This document shows, in pieces, positions 12,301-26,904 of a DNA stretch of 64,000 nucleotides. Below the pieces are notes generated by a model. It searched no databases. It worked only from the letters and a program-made list of their open reading frames with translations, and was not told the DNA's origin. Position 1 is the stretch's first letter; each line of letters begins with the position of its first letter. This DNA is from Megascapheus bottae (Eukaryota; Chordata; Mammalia; Rodentia; Geomyidae): NCBI GenBank assembly GCA_024803745.1, contig JANJXV010000024.1:6790106-6854105 (forward strand), written 5' to 3'. The translations under genes and the position numbers were made by a program.

Positions 12301-14085
12301 TTCAAGTTGCTTTCTTATATAAAACTGTCAGATTGCTATTTTTATGTTATTCTCTGTTTTCAATTTTTTAGATTTGGCTATTTTGAGATCTGTGTTTGGT
12401 TTATTGGTTTTCTTCAGTGTAGAATGCTGTAAACATCATAATAAATCCTGAAAAGAAACAAAAATAATGGTATATATGTTACTAGTGGGATTAACATAAA
12501 TTGAAGAAAGAAAATTTGGGGGAAATGAAGGGTATTTTATGGAATGCAAAGAATAAAATATCAACAGGTAAGTCAGCTAGGCTAAAATCAATATTAAAAG
12601 ATGGCAGTATTTTTGACATGTTTTAAATTTTAATTGGTCATTTAGCCACAATAAGCTTTCATTATAAAGCTCCCTGTTCTAAGCCTGTCTTTCACTGCTT
12701 CAGAAGGATATACTTCCTGAGATGCATAATGCTGTTTTGCTTCTTGCTGTGAGTTTGAATACTAGTTAAAAGATCCTTTCCAGACCAAAGGAAAGCAGCT
12801 GCTACTCCTAGAGAGTTGTTTCCCTGCCCCAGTAGGTTCTGTGTCCAAATAATAGTTTGCACACAAAAATTACTGTATTTCTATCTTTCCAAGTCATTCC
12901 TAAAGCAGAAAAGACACCCAATGGACATTGCAAAAACAGGTATGAATCGGCCTTGTGTATTTTTTACTATCCTCCAATTCAAAGTAGCAAATCATGCTGA
13001 AAACTTAAAGACATTAACAGTAGTCCCATCTCAAAAAGTCAAAGGAGCCCAAGAAGAGCAGAAAGGATCATCTATACTCACCACTCACGGGCATGGAGAC
13101 AGAGGCAGTGATTGATGTTCCTTGGGAATCAGTGAAAGGGCAGGTTATCTTTGCATCTGCAATCACTAGGCAATCTGGATCACATTGCATATTGTGTGGT
13201 CTCTTTCCTTGAGCTCTGTTACCATCTCTTGCTGCTATCACTCACAACAGCAGAGCCTTGGGGACCATCATAATTAGCTATAACATGGGAAAGCTCTTTC
13301 TCTGTATCCGCGTGAAAAAATTTAGATGAGCCATAAGCCCTTGCTTCTTCTGCCCCTTCCCATCTTGGTCATTTTAGTACAGTTTAGTGCATCTCAAATT
13401 TCAGTATATCTCAAATGCTTTATCTATAGTTTGTGAACTGTGAATGTTGGATTTCAAAACAAAGAAGATAGAAGTAAGTCAATATAATTTCATTTCTTGG
13501 ATATTAGTATACTTTGGGGCAATAACACTCCCTAAATTATTTGTTGTGATTTTGCTCTCATGGATTATTCTATAGTGAATTTTTTTTGCCTTTTAGCAAC
13601 TTGGTTCATCTTCTGACTTTCTCAATTTACTGTAATATTTTCAAGTGTTTTGCACTTGCCTGTTTTATGACATACTACACCAAGAAAAAAATCTAAAAAT
13701 CTTAAGTACATATTTTAAATCTCTTAGAGCAGCAAGGCAGGTAAATATAGTCATGATATTTAGTGCACATATACAAAAGTGAATCTAGGTAATTCGAGGG
13801 GAAGGGTAGGGTTAGGAGAGATGTGACATTGATCAAGATGTATTATACTAATAAATTAACATATTGTGTTGTACTGCCACTTAAAGATAAGTTTTTAAAT
13901 CTCTTGGACAGGGAGACTAGGTGATGATTCATTTAGGTGTTTTACATGGTTATGTTTTTAAAGGCTTTCTTTAATTACGTAGTTCCTTTCTGTCCACAAT
14001 AACAATTGAGTTTCATTAACTTTCTCTTTCAGGAGACACTTCTTAAATTTTAACTGGTACTCATTAAAATCAAATCCCTTTCATT

Positions 14086-14130
14086 ATATATGTGTGTGTG
14101 TGTGTGTGTTTATGTGTGTATGTGTGCACA
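14086..14130 (+). repeat. Short TG-rich microsatellite
   Basis: Interrupted TG units. Confidence 0.8.
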
Positions 14131-15054
14131 TATTATGTAAGCTTGTAGCACAACCAAAGAAAGGGAAAGAAGAGACCTATAAAACCCAGCCAGGACCTCA
14201 ATGTGAACTATGCTAGTATTGAAACTGGCTCAGTTCAGAGCACTGTAGAAAGGGCAGCTTATTTTCTATGTCCACTGACACATCTCTTTAATAAGTATAC
14301 CCACAAATCTCTTTTACTCACCTTCTAGTCTGTTCATTTGTTTGTTTTAGCTTTAACTATTTCCCCAATTAACATTATCTTTAGATTATTAAACAGCCTC
14401 CCAAGTTGATTGCACAATAATTTCTTGATTTATATGGCACAATATTTCAGTTCTTAGATTAGGATATGTAAGTATTCTTGGAAGCAGAGGATCACAGCAA
14501 CTGATAGGGATATCAAATGCATCTCTGCTCAGTGTCACAGCTTGTCTTTCTCACCACAGTTCCCTTGGTCAATTTCTGGGACCTCCATCTCTGTGTTGAC
14601 ATAAAAATCGTATTAATAGAGGTGATCATTTCCTAGGCTACCATCAAAATATAAATCAAACCTTCCTTCTTGCTCACTTCCTTAGGAAATGAATGCTGTC
14701 TCAGTTAGGATGAGAAGAATTCATTCGCTTAGCTAAAAGGCTGTGAACCTGTTTTATGCTAGTGATACACACAGTAGAATAGTTCCTACTTTATCATGCT
14801 ATTTTTCAATATGGAAAATGAAGACTGAATAGATAAATTTATCAGAAATATGCACAGATAAGCATGAAGATAATCGAATGATAACTTGTTATAGATTATG
14901 ATTAAGCAACAGAATAAGATTACTCTTTTGTGTTTTTTTTCTATTTTCTCCCTTTTGCCATTGTTTCATATTTCTTTACCCTGTGTCTTGTATATAAGTT
15001 TATTGATTTGAGGAGGAGAAGGACAAGCACAGAAATAGTGGGGAAAGGATGAAC

Positions 15055-15240
15055 GAATTAAGCAGTGATACTCACTAGACACTATGTTGAAAATGAACTA
15101 AACAACTTGGGGGACTAGAGATCAGTTATGAAAGAAAACTGGGAGAAAATGAGTGAGGGGTGACACTGTTCAAAAGTGAATATACTCAATACCTTACTTA
15201 TGTAACTTTAACCCCTGTATTTATAGTAAACAATTTCTGA
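15055..15240 (+). repeat. Unclassified repeat, copy 1
   Basis: Contains ACAACTTGGGGGACTAGAG, GTGACACTGTTCAAAAGTGA and CTTACTTATGTAACTTTAAC, shared in order with 62380-62530. It looks like the 3' end of a retroelement. Confidence 0.6.
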
Positions 15241-16447
15241 AAAAGGTGACTGGAAGATAAATTCTGAGATGTAGACATTTAAATGCTCACTAATGATGAC
15301 CTGGGATCTGTGCACAGTGGAAGCTCTGACAGTGAGTGTGATCACTGAACAGGAGGCTGCAGGCTTGCCATGCTAGGAAGCAGAAACAGGAACTAAATTA
15401 TGTCATTCTTTGGAAGCAAAAGTTGCCAGTTTGAATGTATTTTAGTTCAAGTTATTTGAAGAGGATGAACAAATTTGAAACTAATTTCCAATTTTGCAGC
15501 CCTAATTCTGCTTCCATGTTGGTAAGAGTTGTAGAGTGGAAAATGTGGATATTTTATTTTAATTAATTCTATATTCTCAGCTCAAGAAAAACATGAGTAT
15601 GTATTCAAATTTGACATAAACAACTTGAGGAATCATAGTTCCATGTTACCCAACTGTGGAAAACCAGATTTGAGAGGGGGTAGTGAAGCAAAGGAAATAA
15701 AAGATTTTAGACAACTTAAAGTTTTCTCAGGTCTCAAACATCTAGGTGTGGATATAATCAGACCAGAACACTGAAGAGTGTGACTTTCAGGAAGGAGAAA
15801 GATACCATGGTTATCAATGTAATTTAGGGGATTAGCTATTGAGACAGTTTTAAGTTATGGGACTCAATGGACTCATAGAATTACATGGAGAAGCCAAGAG
15901 GACTCAGTAACTAAAACCTAGATCCCTCCAAGATTTAGAAATTAGACAAAGATAAAAGAGAGACAAAAAAGGAAGGAGAAATGGGAGTCAATGAGATAGG
16001 AGGATGAATAAAATCAAACTTTAGCTCTGAAGGCAAGAACAAAAACTGTTTCAAGGACAGACTAGCAACCACCTACTCAAACACAAAAGAGACATTGAGT
16101 AAGGTTAGCATGAAGAAATGGCCATTAAACTTCAAAAGTGAAAGTTAATGGGGACCTTGAAAGCCTTGTTTTTTAAGAGATTATATCAGACAGAAGGAAT
16201 GTGATGTCCTACTTTTGTACTTATATTTCAGTGTTGAGAATAATTAAATGGAAAAATGTATTATCTAGACTATAAATTCAATGCAGAAATATTGACTATG
16301 AAATAAATGCAAAGAATTATACTACATTATTTAAAAGATAAATTGAAATGCTATCATTACATCATCTGGCTCAAAATATTGCTTGATTTCTTTATGCTAT
16401 AGTCAGCTTCTATAAATTTAAAAGGCAATTTTCATATCCATAAACTG

Positions 16448-16522
16448 CACATATACATCATATATCATATATAGATATATATGCATATATGTATATGTGT
16501 GTATATATGCATATATACATAC
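16448..16522 (+). repeat. TA-rich repeat upstream of exon 2
   Basis: Alternating ATATAT with CATATA and GTGTATAT units, ending about 85 bp before the exon 2 acceptor. Confidence 0.85.
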
Positions 16523-16602
16523 CATTTTATCTGAAGCAAAACACTATTTAAATAATTAGGAGTCTTTTTGTGACTGAAATCAATATGTCTGTTTTTCTTT
16601 AA

Positions 16603-16830
<228 letters not shown>

Positions 16831-17569
16831 TGAATTCCCATCCTGGTTGTGCAATGTGAGATCGCCCTAGACCATAAAAAGACATTGAACACTTCCTTGA
16901 CTTAAAATACAGACCTCTTTCTCAAACATCTCACAGGATCATGACAGGTCCAGAAGGGAAACATCAGTCTTCACAGTATACTTCCACATGACAAAAGGAC
17001 ACAGGAAAAGCAAGCTTCCTCCCAGTAGTATTACCCTGGATGTGGACTTGAGCACTGCCACCTCTGTTGCACGACCCTAAGCAAGTCATGTAGCTGTGTC
17101 TACCTTCTGTGTGTGTAGTGGAGGATGAGGGAGGAGATTACAATAGGGCCAGAGGAAAAAAAAATATGAAGCAGCAACAATTTGTGAAGAACACCAGAAA
17201 CAGCAGTAAGTGCAAATACAGACTCTTTGCAAATTTCTTACCAATTTCATTCATTTAGTTTCTGTCTGTCAAGACTCAAGGCGTCAAACTGGTTCCAATA
17301 AAAGAGAGCTCCAATATATAGATCACAGACATTTTGCTTGGTTGACACTGGAAGGAAGGAAAGAATATTTGATCATTTATGACTGGCTTTTACTTTCTTT
17401 ACTCAGCAGTTTTCTGTTTCTCTGGAGTTGTTGCCAATTAATTTATCGCTCTAAGAGCAAGCACAGTGAACACCCATCTGTAAAATGATGAAAATAGTAA
17501 GATTTAAGATTGTATTCAAGTGTATGTAAATCTATAAACATGATATTAACATATTCTTTATTTCCTGCT

Positions 17570-17770
17570 GTCTCACTATGTGCTGGGTATTAGTGCAATG
17601 TTTTCTTTTTTCAAAAAATAATTCATATACTCTTCACAACAGCTTTTGGAATTAGATACCATTATTCTTCCCATTAGACAGAACAGAATCATAAAGGACC
17701 TAACAATTGACCCATTCTCAAGTTGTGTATCTAATAAACTGGAAAGCCATCATCTAGCCCAAGCCAGTCT
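17570..17770 (-). mobile_element. MIR SINE, antisense
   Basis: CTATGTGCTGGGTATTAG, TACTCTTCACAACAGC and TACCATTATTCTTCCCATTA are complements of MIR core landmarks. Confidence 0.6.
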
Positions 17771-18057
17771 GGGCTAGAACAGGGAAGGAAATAAAGCTTT
17801 ACATGAGCTATAGATATCATATGTTCTGTGTAAATTAATCAAACTACCTGACATACATTTTGGCATACATTTTACCCTTTCCTATTGAAAACTCTTTGTG
17901 GTAAAATTTGGTGAATCAGACTTAGAAACTGAAACTTAATCAAACAGTGAAACACTACAATTGAAAAATTGGCTAAACATTGGCTCACTTTCTTCATTAT
18001 TTTTGTCAAAATAGTTATCTTCAGAGACAGAGTCCTTTGTGTTTAAAAACAGTCTTA

Positions 18058-18235
18058 CAAGCTGGGCACTTTGTGGCTCACATATATAATCCTAACCACT
18101 CAGGAAACTAAGATCCAAAGGCTTGGTTTGAAACCAGCTTTGGCAGAAAAGGTCATGAAAGTACACTTCCAAAATAATAGGCAAAAAGCTGGGCTGGAGA
18201 CATATCTCAAGTGGTAGAGTATACTAGTAAAATAG
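18058..18235 (+). mobile_element. B1-like / right-monomer composite SINE, degenerate
   Basis: GCTGGGCACTTTGTGGCTCA, then GGTTTGAAACCAGC, then CTCAAGTGGTAGAG. Confidence 0.7.
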
Positions 18236-19133
18236 TGATAATGATAATGATAACAAACAAGAAATTTCTTCTGCAGTTTTTGTTTTCTTTCTTCAGTATA
18301 GTCAGATATTTATCCTTTGCAGATTTTTTCAAAAATATCCAAAAGCCATTAATAATTATGCTTTAAATGAATGTATAACCTGAGCAATGTTATAACTATC
18401 AAATATCTTGGGAGATTTTGTTGCATTTCATTAACAGCTTTGTAGGGATTGCCAGAGTGGATTTTTCAATAGGCTTCTGAGGAATGTTAGCATCTTCAGT
18501 CAGGTATAAAATCTCACAAAGTAATGCTTGGGAAAATTCAAGTTGATTATATGCTCACATTGCACGTTTTGCAGAGAATTAATTTGATGTCTATTGTCAG
18601 TAAAGAAACCTCTTTCTCTCACAGAGGCTCTCCCTTTCAGCTTTGCCTTATTGTCCACCATCTTAGTACAGTTATTTCTCTTTTAATTATTACTGCTAGA
18701 AATATAAACTATTACCGCTAACATTACGCAGAGGACTGCTGATCGATGATCTAATTGACAGTGAGTGTTAGCAAACCACCCTGGCCAATCGTAATCTGTA
18801 GGACATGCCTTTATCAAGCAGAGCTGGAAGAACTCAGACCTTCCAAAAGGGACTGCTGTGCATCACCTCTTGACTATGTCTGCATGGTGCAATCCTTCCA
18901 TAAACAACAAATACCCTCCAAAAACCACTTCGTTCATACCATCTTCATCCTAGAAATCCCTACTTACATACAAACTTTTCTATGAAAACTCTAGGAAGCA
19001 CAAATATGATTTTTTAATATATTTTTGGCAGTTTGTCTTGAGCAAAATTGAGGAAAACTTTAGAATATTTTAGAACTTTTGTTCTAAGTATTTTTACAAA
19101 GCAAAAATAAATTAATGATATGATACCCTAATT

Positions 19134-19356
19134 GTGCCAAGCACCTCACATACTCATGCCAGTAATTCTGTCTACTCAGAAGACTGAGCTCTGAGGATGG
19201 CAATTCAAAGTTAGGTCTGGCAGTTATTTGGAGATTAGTCTCCAAATATCAAAACAATCAAAAGTAGAGCTGTGGCTCAAGTAGTACAGCACTAGGCTTG
19301 AGAAAACAAGCTCAAGTGGCCATGCCTGGCATTCAAGCCCCAGGACAGACACTGTC
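19134..19356 (+). mobile_element. B1-like / right-monomer composite SINE
   Basis: CATGCCAGTAATTCTG ... CTCAGAAGACTGAGCTCTG, then GCTGTGGCTCAAGTAGTACA and ATTCAAGCCCCAGGAC. The right monomer keeps A-box-like and B-box-like sequences. Confidence 0.75.
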
Positions 19357-19424
19357 TCACACCCATTCATCCCCCCACACTAGTTAAAAAATTTGTTTCT
19401 ACAAGTTTTGGATCCTTTTATTTC

Positions 19425-19490
19425 CTTTCCAAGATGGGCTCTCTCTATGGAGCCTATCCTGGTCTCTAACTCTAGATCATCCTGCCTCAT
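19425..19490 (-). mobile_element. B1-like SINE fragment, antisense
   Basis: GGGCTCTCTCTATGGAGCC and CTGGTCTCTAACTCTAGATC resemble the complement of B1. Confidence 0.45.
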
Positions 19491-20769
19491 GTCTTACTTA
19501 TTGTTTTCACAATATTGTCTATTTTCTAAATTGTTGCAATAATGCAATGAAATTTTCATGTGACTACTAAAAATGACTTAATAAAGCGAAGTATAATATC
19601 CTAATACAGTATGGCCAGGAAATAGTCTGTTACCAATAAACAGATATAATCCTGCAAGAAAAATCATAGCTAAGGAACAAAATAAGTAACCAAAAGATGT
19701 TTCCTGTTTTGTAGGAGGAAAAAAAACTGAGACTAGCCATCCATTAGGCTAAGATGGTTTACATTTATCTGGACCTGGATAGTTTTATAAATATCCAAGT
19801 TATGCAAACACAACCAGCATACACAATCAAGCAATGTACTTAGTAAAAGCTCGGTAAAAAAAAAATCCCCAAAGCTGACCAATTAAAGTAATATTATGAA
19901 ACTTTTTCTTTGTCAGATTTTTTAGCTGTTTAGTGCCATTACTAACTCCAAACCCAAGCCAACCATGAATTATATGTAAATTGCAGTTGAGAAAATTCTC
20001 ATTATCACCATTATCAGGGATAATTTCCTTCTGCTAGGCTCTTTCTCCCTCACAAATATTCTGTCTTCCTTACTCAATTTTTTTAAATCATGTCCAATTT
20101 GTTTTGCCTTTAGATTATTTTTCAGATTAGGTCTTATACTTTTATCCAGGTCAAAGTATTCAGTTCTAGTATTCGTAGAAACTAAAGTCTGCATTTGTGT
20201 GAGGCAAGATGTAGACCACTACCTTGGCCTCCCAGAGACTATGTTGTTCTCTAACATGCCCAGAAAGACATGTATTTCTAACAAGCTCCCAGATGATACC
20301 ACAACCCTTGGTTTATGTACATGTAAAGAGCCATTACCTAGTACATTCAGCAATGCCAACCTCTTTAACTTAATTCTTGATTAATGAAAATACAAGAGAT
20401 AACTTCTTGCTAAAGTCAGAAAATAATCTTTTCTAAAAATTATCTACTATTAAAGAAAACAAAACAGCCAATTCCTATCCTGCCTGTGAAAAACACTTTT
20501 TAAAGTTATCTCTAGTTTAATAACTACTTGTTACAGCCCATGTTTGTATATGTAGGTTATAAATGTACTCTAAGTTTCAGCACCACTAAATCACCTCTAT
20601 CCTTAGAGTTCTACTCTATCACCACACTACCTATTGTACCAACTTGCCACTTGGTAAATGTACTTGTTCAAGGTTGAAGAATATGATAGAATGACATTCT
20701 TTTCATGAAGATTTTCTGGGTGTTATAGACACCATCAGTTTCTCTCATAATATCAAGTAGAATATTTTT

Positions 20770-20960
20770 GTTTTTTAGTAGGTCCTGGAGCTTATACTCA
20801 GAAGCTGGGAAGCTGTCCCTGAGTTTTATCACTCAATACTAGTGCTCTACCACTTTAAGCCACAGCCTTAACTTCTAGTTTTCAGGTTTTGAACCACAGT
20901 CCTTGGAAATTAGCCTCCTGACCAGCTAGGATTTCAGAAGTGAGCCCCCAGAGCCCAATT
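20770..20960 (-). mobile_element. B1-like / right-monomer composite SINE, antisense
   Basis: AGGTCCTGGAGCTTATACTC through ACCACTTTAAGCCACAG (right half), then a shortened B1-like half ending AAGTGAGCCCCCAGAGCCC. Confidence 0.7.
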
Positions 20961-22179
20961 AAGTAGAAACTTTCATCATGTGCTCCTTCTCTGGAAAGAA
21001 TGTAATGCCTGGAATAAAATCTTCTGCCTTATTATTTGTTTACTTCTGTAACTAATATGTGTATAAACAAGTCTTAGTCATCTTGACAGCAGATCCATTA
21101 TTGGAATAGAGAAGAATTTTCCCCAGGAATTTTAAAAAAGGGAATGAATGAGACCTGGATTCAAGCTTTAGCACTTAAAATTATGGATGTGTGTATACTG
21201 GGGAGCATGATTTTGGCTGATACTTTTACATTTTTTATCTTTCCCTACTTAGAGAATTCTTGCTGCTGATTCCTTTGTGCCATTGTCTCAAAACTCCATT
21301 CTGTTGTGTCCAGTACATGGTCCTCATATTAACACAGGAGCCCATTGTCTACTCTCCACTCTTCTATTTTTGTTTCACACTAACTTGTTTTGCTTCTGTG
21401 GAAGTAGAAAGATTCCAATAAGCTCTTTATAATTTTAAAAGTGATTAGGCTTAGTATGCTAAATCCACATGAAGCGTTTTACTAAACATTAAAATGAAAG
21501 AAATAATGGGAAGTGAAATTCTACAGCACATGGTCCAAGGAGTATAGAGGGCAATCTTTGCCAAATAAGAAATTATCTGATTACTAAAAAGAGAAACCTT
21601 CTGGACTCCAGTAAGCAGGCTGCCTAGCATACTTTTATCTTACAAAATTATTGCTTACAAGGTAGTCCAATAACTTTTCCTCCATCAACCTCATTTCTCA
21701 TTTAGAAAATACTTGTCATATCCAGAAATCATTGTGGCCATGGTGATCAGATACAGAGAATAATACAGGAGAAAGTTATATGGTGTTATTTGGTGGAATT
21801 GAAAAGCAAAGTTTCTGCTTTAAAAATGAATTTTTCCATTTCTGAAGGCTTCACAGTCGAAGGTGTCCCATGTCAAATTAACATTGTATTAGTATACTGT
21901 CTCCTCTGGCATCCTGAGATGTGCTCTGCAGAATCCAAAGCAAAGAGACAGGTTTCACAGTTCAGACTTCTCCATCCCAGAGCCAGCTGGTTGTCATACT
22001 GGTTGATCTGGAGTGTATGTATTATTCAGCTAACTTTGAGGAAACCTTGTTTAGATAAGAGAATTGGGCAAAATCTGAACTTACAGAAAATTTAAGGCAT
22101 TAAAATTAAAATTTGCTTATTGCTGTTGTTTTTCGACGTGTTAGAACTCTTGACAATGGACTGTCTCTGGCTATTTTTA

Positions 22180-23850
22180 TTTTGTTTTGTTGACAATATC
22201 TTTCTTTTTATTGTCAGGATAATGTATAGATGGGTAGTAGGTGCATTGATTCTCACACATTGATATCCCTTCTCATGTTTTTGCCCCCACTCCCTTCCAA
22301 TCATCTTGTTTTCCCCCCTTCCCTTTTTTATTTCAAATAACCATACAAATGTATATACAATATACCAAGTAACAAAGTCAGATACACATATATGAGATTA
22401 ACCATGAGGACAAATAAAAGAAAGGAGAAGTAACATAATACATTAAGAACAACAATCACACAAGATAAAGCTCTTGTTTCCATCTCCTATAGTTCATTTT
22501 AGTTAAACTCATCCTATATGACCTTATGTACCTAGGTTTTGAGCTATTGTAATCCTCTGCTAGGAGAGTCCTAGATGTGTACTAATTTTACAAATGAGGG
22601 AAACCACTGAGCCTTTTTTCCCTTGAGTTGGGCTTACTTCACTTAATATTTTTTCCAAGTCTTTTCATTTCCTTACAAATGAGGCGATGTCATTCTTTCT
22701 GATGGCAGCATACAATTCCATTGTGTATAAATACCACATCTTGTTGATCCAATCATCCTTGAGGGGGATCTGGGTTGGTTCCATATCTTTGCTATGGTAA
22801 ATAGTGCTGCTATGAACATTATGCTAGTGGATTTAGTATGTCCTTGTTTCTGGACATTTGGGTAAATGCCAAGGAGTGGAATTGCTGGGTCACATGGGAG
22901 CTCTATGTTTAGTCTTTTAATGAGTCATCATAATGCCTTCCACAGTGGTTGAATGAATTTACACTCCCACCAACAGTGTAGTAGCACCCTCCTGGCCACA
23001 TCCCCACCAGCATCTGTTATTAGATTTCGTGATAATGGCCATTCTAACTAGAGTTAGGTAGAATTGCAATGTTGTTTTGATTTAACTTTCTTTTATGGCC
23101 AGAGATGTAGAGCTTTACTTCATGTGTCTATAGGCCATTCTTATTTCCTCTTCATAGAAGTCTCTCTTTAAGTCTTTAGCTCACCTTTTAATGGGATGGT
23201 TGTTTCTTTAAAGATTTGTTTTGGAGATTCAATATTTTTTAGCTGTAGATATATTTTGGATCTGAGGCCCTTGTCTGTTATATGGCTAGTGAAGATCTTC
23301 TCCCACTCTGAGGGCTTTCTATTTAACCTGCTAGCTATGTCCTTTGCCATACCAAAACTCTGCAGTTTAATGCAGCCCCATTTGTCCAAACTTTCTTTAA
23401 TTTGTTGTGTTTCTGGGTCTTTATTAAGAAAGTTTCAACCTGTGCTAAAAAGACCTAGTGTATCTCCTATTTCTTCCTGCAAAGTTTTCATGGTATCTGG
23501 TTTTACCTTAAGGTCTTTGATCCATTTGGAATTAATCCTGGTGCAGGGTGACATAAAAGGATCCAACTTTAGTTTTCTACAGGTGCTTAGCCAGTTCTGC
23601 CAGCACCACTTGTTGAAGAGGCTTTCTTCCATCCTATTTTTTTGGCTCCCTTATTAAAAATTAGGTGGCCCTAAGCCTGCAGGTCGATTTCTGAGTCTTT
23701 AGTTCTATTCCATTGGTTCACAGGCCTGTTCTTGTGCCAATACCAAGCTAATAGAGACTAAAGTTTGGTATTGATAATTCTCCAATGTTGTTCTTTCTGC
23801 AACGGATTGTTTTTGCTATATGGGTCTGACAGTATCTTTCTTCTACTCTA
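22180..23850 (-). mobile_element. 5'-truncated L1, antisense (ORF2 3' end and 3'UTR)
   Basis: The - strand encodes broken L1 ORF2 C-terminal pieces: [19 protein letters not shown] near 23600 and WGCIKLQSFGMAKDIASRLN near 23350. These are in different frames, so there is a frameshift around 23390-23440. The 3'UTR starts on the + strand as TTTTTATTGTCAGGATAATG at about 22205. The lower edge is uncertain by some tens of bases. It is not autonomous. Confidence 0.9.
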
Positions 23851-23959
23851 CGGGAGGCTGCTTCCAGTCAGCAATTGTTCTATGTATGCCTCCTAGGCAG
23901 CTTGATTTACAAAAAAAAAAAAAAAAAAAAAAACACTATGCCCAACTTGACTGTGCAAA

Positions 23960-24055
23960 TAGGACTTAGTCTGGAGAAACTGGATTGAACTACAATCTTC
24001 CAGATATTTCCAATGAGCAGATGGAATTACAGACATGAGCCACCATGTTTGACTT
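23960..24055 (-). mobile_element. B1-like SINE fragment, antisense
   Basis: GGAATTACAGACATGAGCCA is the complement of the B1/Alu-type 5' region. Confidence 0.5.
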
Positions 24056-24307
24056 GCCATTAGTAATTTTTTAATTGTAAGAGTTTATTGAACATTTTTC
24101 CCCAAAACCATTTCCCTCACATTTTGTGTGAAGAACAAAATTCCCAGGCACTACATTAAAAAACAAGCAAAAGTAAACAAATACTACTCATTAGAAGACC
24201 AGAACAGTGAGGAAATGGAACGTACTTCACCAGTGATTACGTACGGAAAGTCCAGAAAAAAAATACATCTGGGAACAACTAATGTTTTGTTTTGTTTTAC
24301 TGGTGCT

Positions 24308-25000
24308 GGGCACTGAGCTTTTTTTAAATTAAATTTTATTGTCAAGGCAATATACAGAAGGATTACAGTTGCATACATGAGATAGTGAGTACATGTCTCC
24401 AACTTTCTCTCCTACCCCTTATCTTCTCCCTCCCTCTCCCCAGTTGTTTGGTTTATTTCCCACATATTGTCTTGGGAATATTGCTGTTGTATTGGTTTTG
24501 CCTTTGTTCTTTATCTCCCCACTTTATTGCTCTCTTTCCCTTTTCCAAATGTATATACAAGACACAGGATACCAAAATCAAATACAGTGACTACAGGGGA
24601 TAAACCAAAGGAGGAATACTTAAAAGAAAAAAAGAAATAGCTTTATATGGTGTATTAAAATCAACAAAAACAAGGAAAATCCTCTTGTTTCCATATCTTG
24701 AGGCTCATTTCAATTAGCATCATCTTATATAGGTTTGTGCACATCACTATTAAGTTATTGTGAAACTCTGCTAGTACTAGTCTAGCCATATATTAATTAT
24801 TACAAATGAGGGCAACAATACAGTTTATGTTTTGAGGGTCTGGTTTATGTCAGTTGAAATGACTGTTTCCAAGTCTTTCCATTTCCTTGCAAATGGGATG
24901 ATGTCCTTTTCTTCTGGAAGCATATAATTCCATAGTGTATATATGCCACATTTTCTTAGTCCATTCAACTACTGATGGGCATGTGGGTTGGAGTAATTTT
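24308..25000 (-). mobile_element. 5'-truncated L1, antisense (3'UTR and short ORF2 end)
   Basis: ATTTTATTGTCAAGGCAATA begins a 3'UTR related to that at 22205. The upper end retains CATTTTCTTAGTCCATTCAA, the complement of the ORF2 terminus, and stops abruptly at about 25000. Confidence 0.88.
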
Positions 25001-25735
25001 TAAAGCACATACATAATCCAAAGTAACTACAAAGACTTTAAACTGAACCCTATTTTTAATTAGAATTTTGAAAATCTTCTACTTTCCATACAGACTAGAA
25101 AATCTTACCCAAATTTTCATTCTCTTTGCTAGCATTTTGCTATGCCAAGGAGGTTTTATAGTTTTCAAGAATGGGAGTGGAGAATTGGATGATTGTTCTC
25201 ATTTAACCTTTCAGTTTCATGGGTAGAGTTGCCAAGATTGTCACACTGAGTAGGTCATAAGTAAAGTGATTTTTCTAAAATATCTTTGTAAAATAATTTT
25301 CTTCAATTACATGTCGAAACCAAACATGTAATCGCAGATTACAAAGGCTAACACTGTCCAGGTAGGTGATACTCAGCTCCACAAGAGAAATGGGACCAAT
25401 TAACCCATACATCACTCCAGCCAGGCAAAAGGAAATTTATGATTGAAAGTGAAATGCATTTTTTAACAGACTTCATGATTTACTTAAAATGGTGTCTGTT
25501 TCTGAAAAACTTCATTTTCCCTTAGGTTTGAGCCCCTTCTATAATAGTAATTGCTCCTAGTGTATATGCAGATGTTCCATTCCATAATAAGAAATATGTA
25601 ATTCTTACTGGGCAGTATGTTCTGTTCATGTATATGTCCATAAAAGGAAGCAGTATTTCCAAATACTAATGCTAAATGCATGGAGAATAGTAGAGGTCAG
25701 AATAGTAACTGTGATATAGACATGATTTTCAAAAA

Positions 25736-25845
25736 TAGAAACCAAAGAAAGAAAGGAAAAGAATGAAAGAAGGGAGGGAGGGCATGGAAGAGGCAAAAAG
25801 GGAAGGAGAGGTAGGGAAGGGGAGAAAATAAAGGGGCAATTGGTT
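25736..25845 (+). repeat. Purine-rich low-complexity block
   Basis: Irregular GAAA, GGAG and GGGA units with few pyrimidines. Confidence 0.8.
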
Positions 25846-26214
25846 CTTAGAATTTAGCAAGAACATTAGTTTAAATTAAAATGAGTTGACAGCTGTTTTG
25901 TTGGGCTACTGGATTTCCATTTTATTAATTTACTCAAATTGGGGTACATAAAAATGTAAGTCAAGTAATACTGATAATTTTTATGGACAGAAACATAAAG
26001 AAATAACACCCTTACTGTAAAGACTAATTTTTAAATGCACGTGAAGGCAATTTTTAAATGCATAATGCATATCTCAGCTCCAAAGCAGTTAATTGATTTT
26101 ACCCATAAACATCAACCAAAAAAATAATTGAAAGTGATAGAAGACTACATATCAATAAGAATAGATAGGTAGATAGATATAATGGTGCCTCACTTTTAAG
26201 AATAAGTATGCTGA

Positions 26215-26415
26215 GTTGGGCCTGATAGCTCATGCCTGTAATCATAACCCAGGAAGCTGAGATTGAAAGGATCTCAATCCAGGCCAGCAGAGTAAAAAGC
26301 AGACTATATTGGAAAAATAACCAAAGCAGATGGTGCTGGCTCTGGTTGTAGAATGCTTGCCTGGAAGCATGAGGCCTCTAGAGGTCAAACACACACACAC
26401 ACACAAAAAAAAAAA
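26215..26415 (+). mobile_element. B1-like composite SINE, degenerate
   Basis: GGGCCTGATAGCTCATGCCT through CAATCCAGGCCAGC, then a tRNA-like second half and a CA/A-rich tail. It lies about 110 bp upstream of exon 3. Confidence 0.7.
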
Positions 26416-26527
26416 AAAAAACAGAAAAGAAAGAGTCTGATGGGTTTAGAATTATGCAATAGTGCGTTCACTGTGGTATGATAAGGATATGTCACTATTA
26501 ACAGCACCATTTTTTGTCCTTCTGTAG

Positions 26528-26629
<102 letters not shown>

Positions 26630-26904
26630 TGAAGTGCCCCACAGTGTTTTAATGATCAATTTGTCAGCATAATATTGATTTAGTTCTACTTAACCATCTA
26701 AGTTTCTTGTGTGTAATTATGAAAATGGTTACCGAAATGACAAAAGTGTCATGTTTACAACTTGCCCACGTAGTTTTAGTTGGCTATCGTGGGTTAGAAA
26801 CTGTACTGTGAAACATTGCCAGTGAAGGATGATCGCTGTTCCTTCTTGGACAGTATATGCAACATTGGGTGAACACCTAAGAGTTTAACAATGTTCAAGT
26901 AAAC

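Noticed and set aside
12816..13115. 99-residue open frame without repeats
   Set aside because: It has no recognisable domain, no splice or promoter context, and lies in an intron; a frame of this length is expected by chance in 64 kb.
23196..23657. 153-residue open frame on the + strand
   Set aside because: It is the antisense shadow of the L1 ORF2 remnant read from the - strand.
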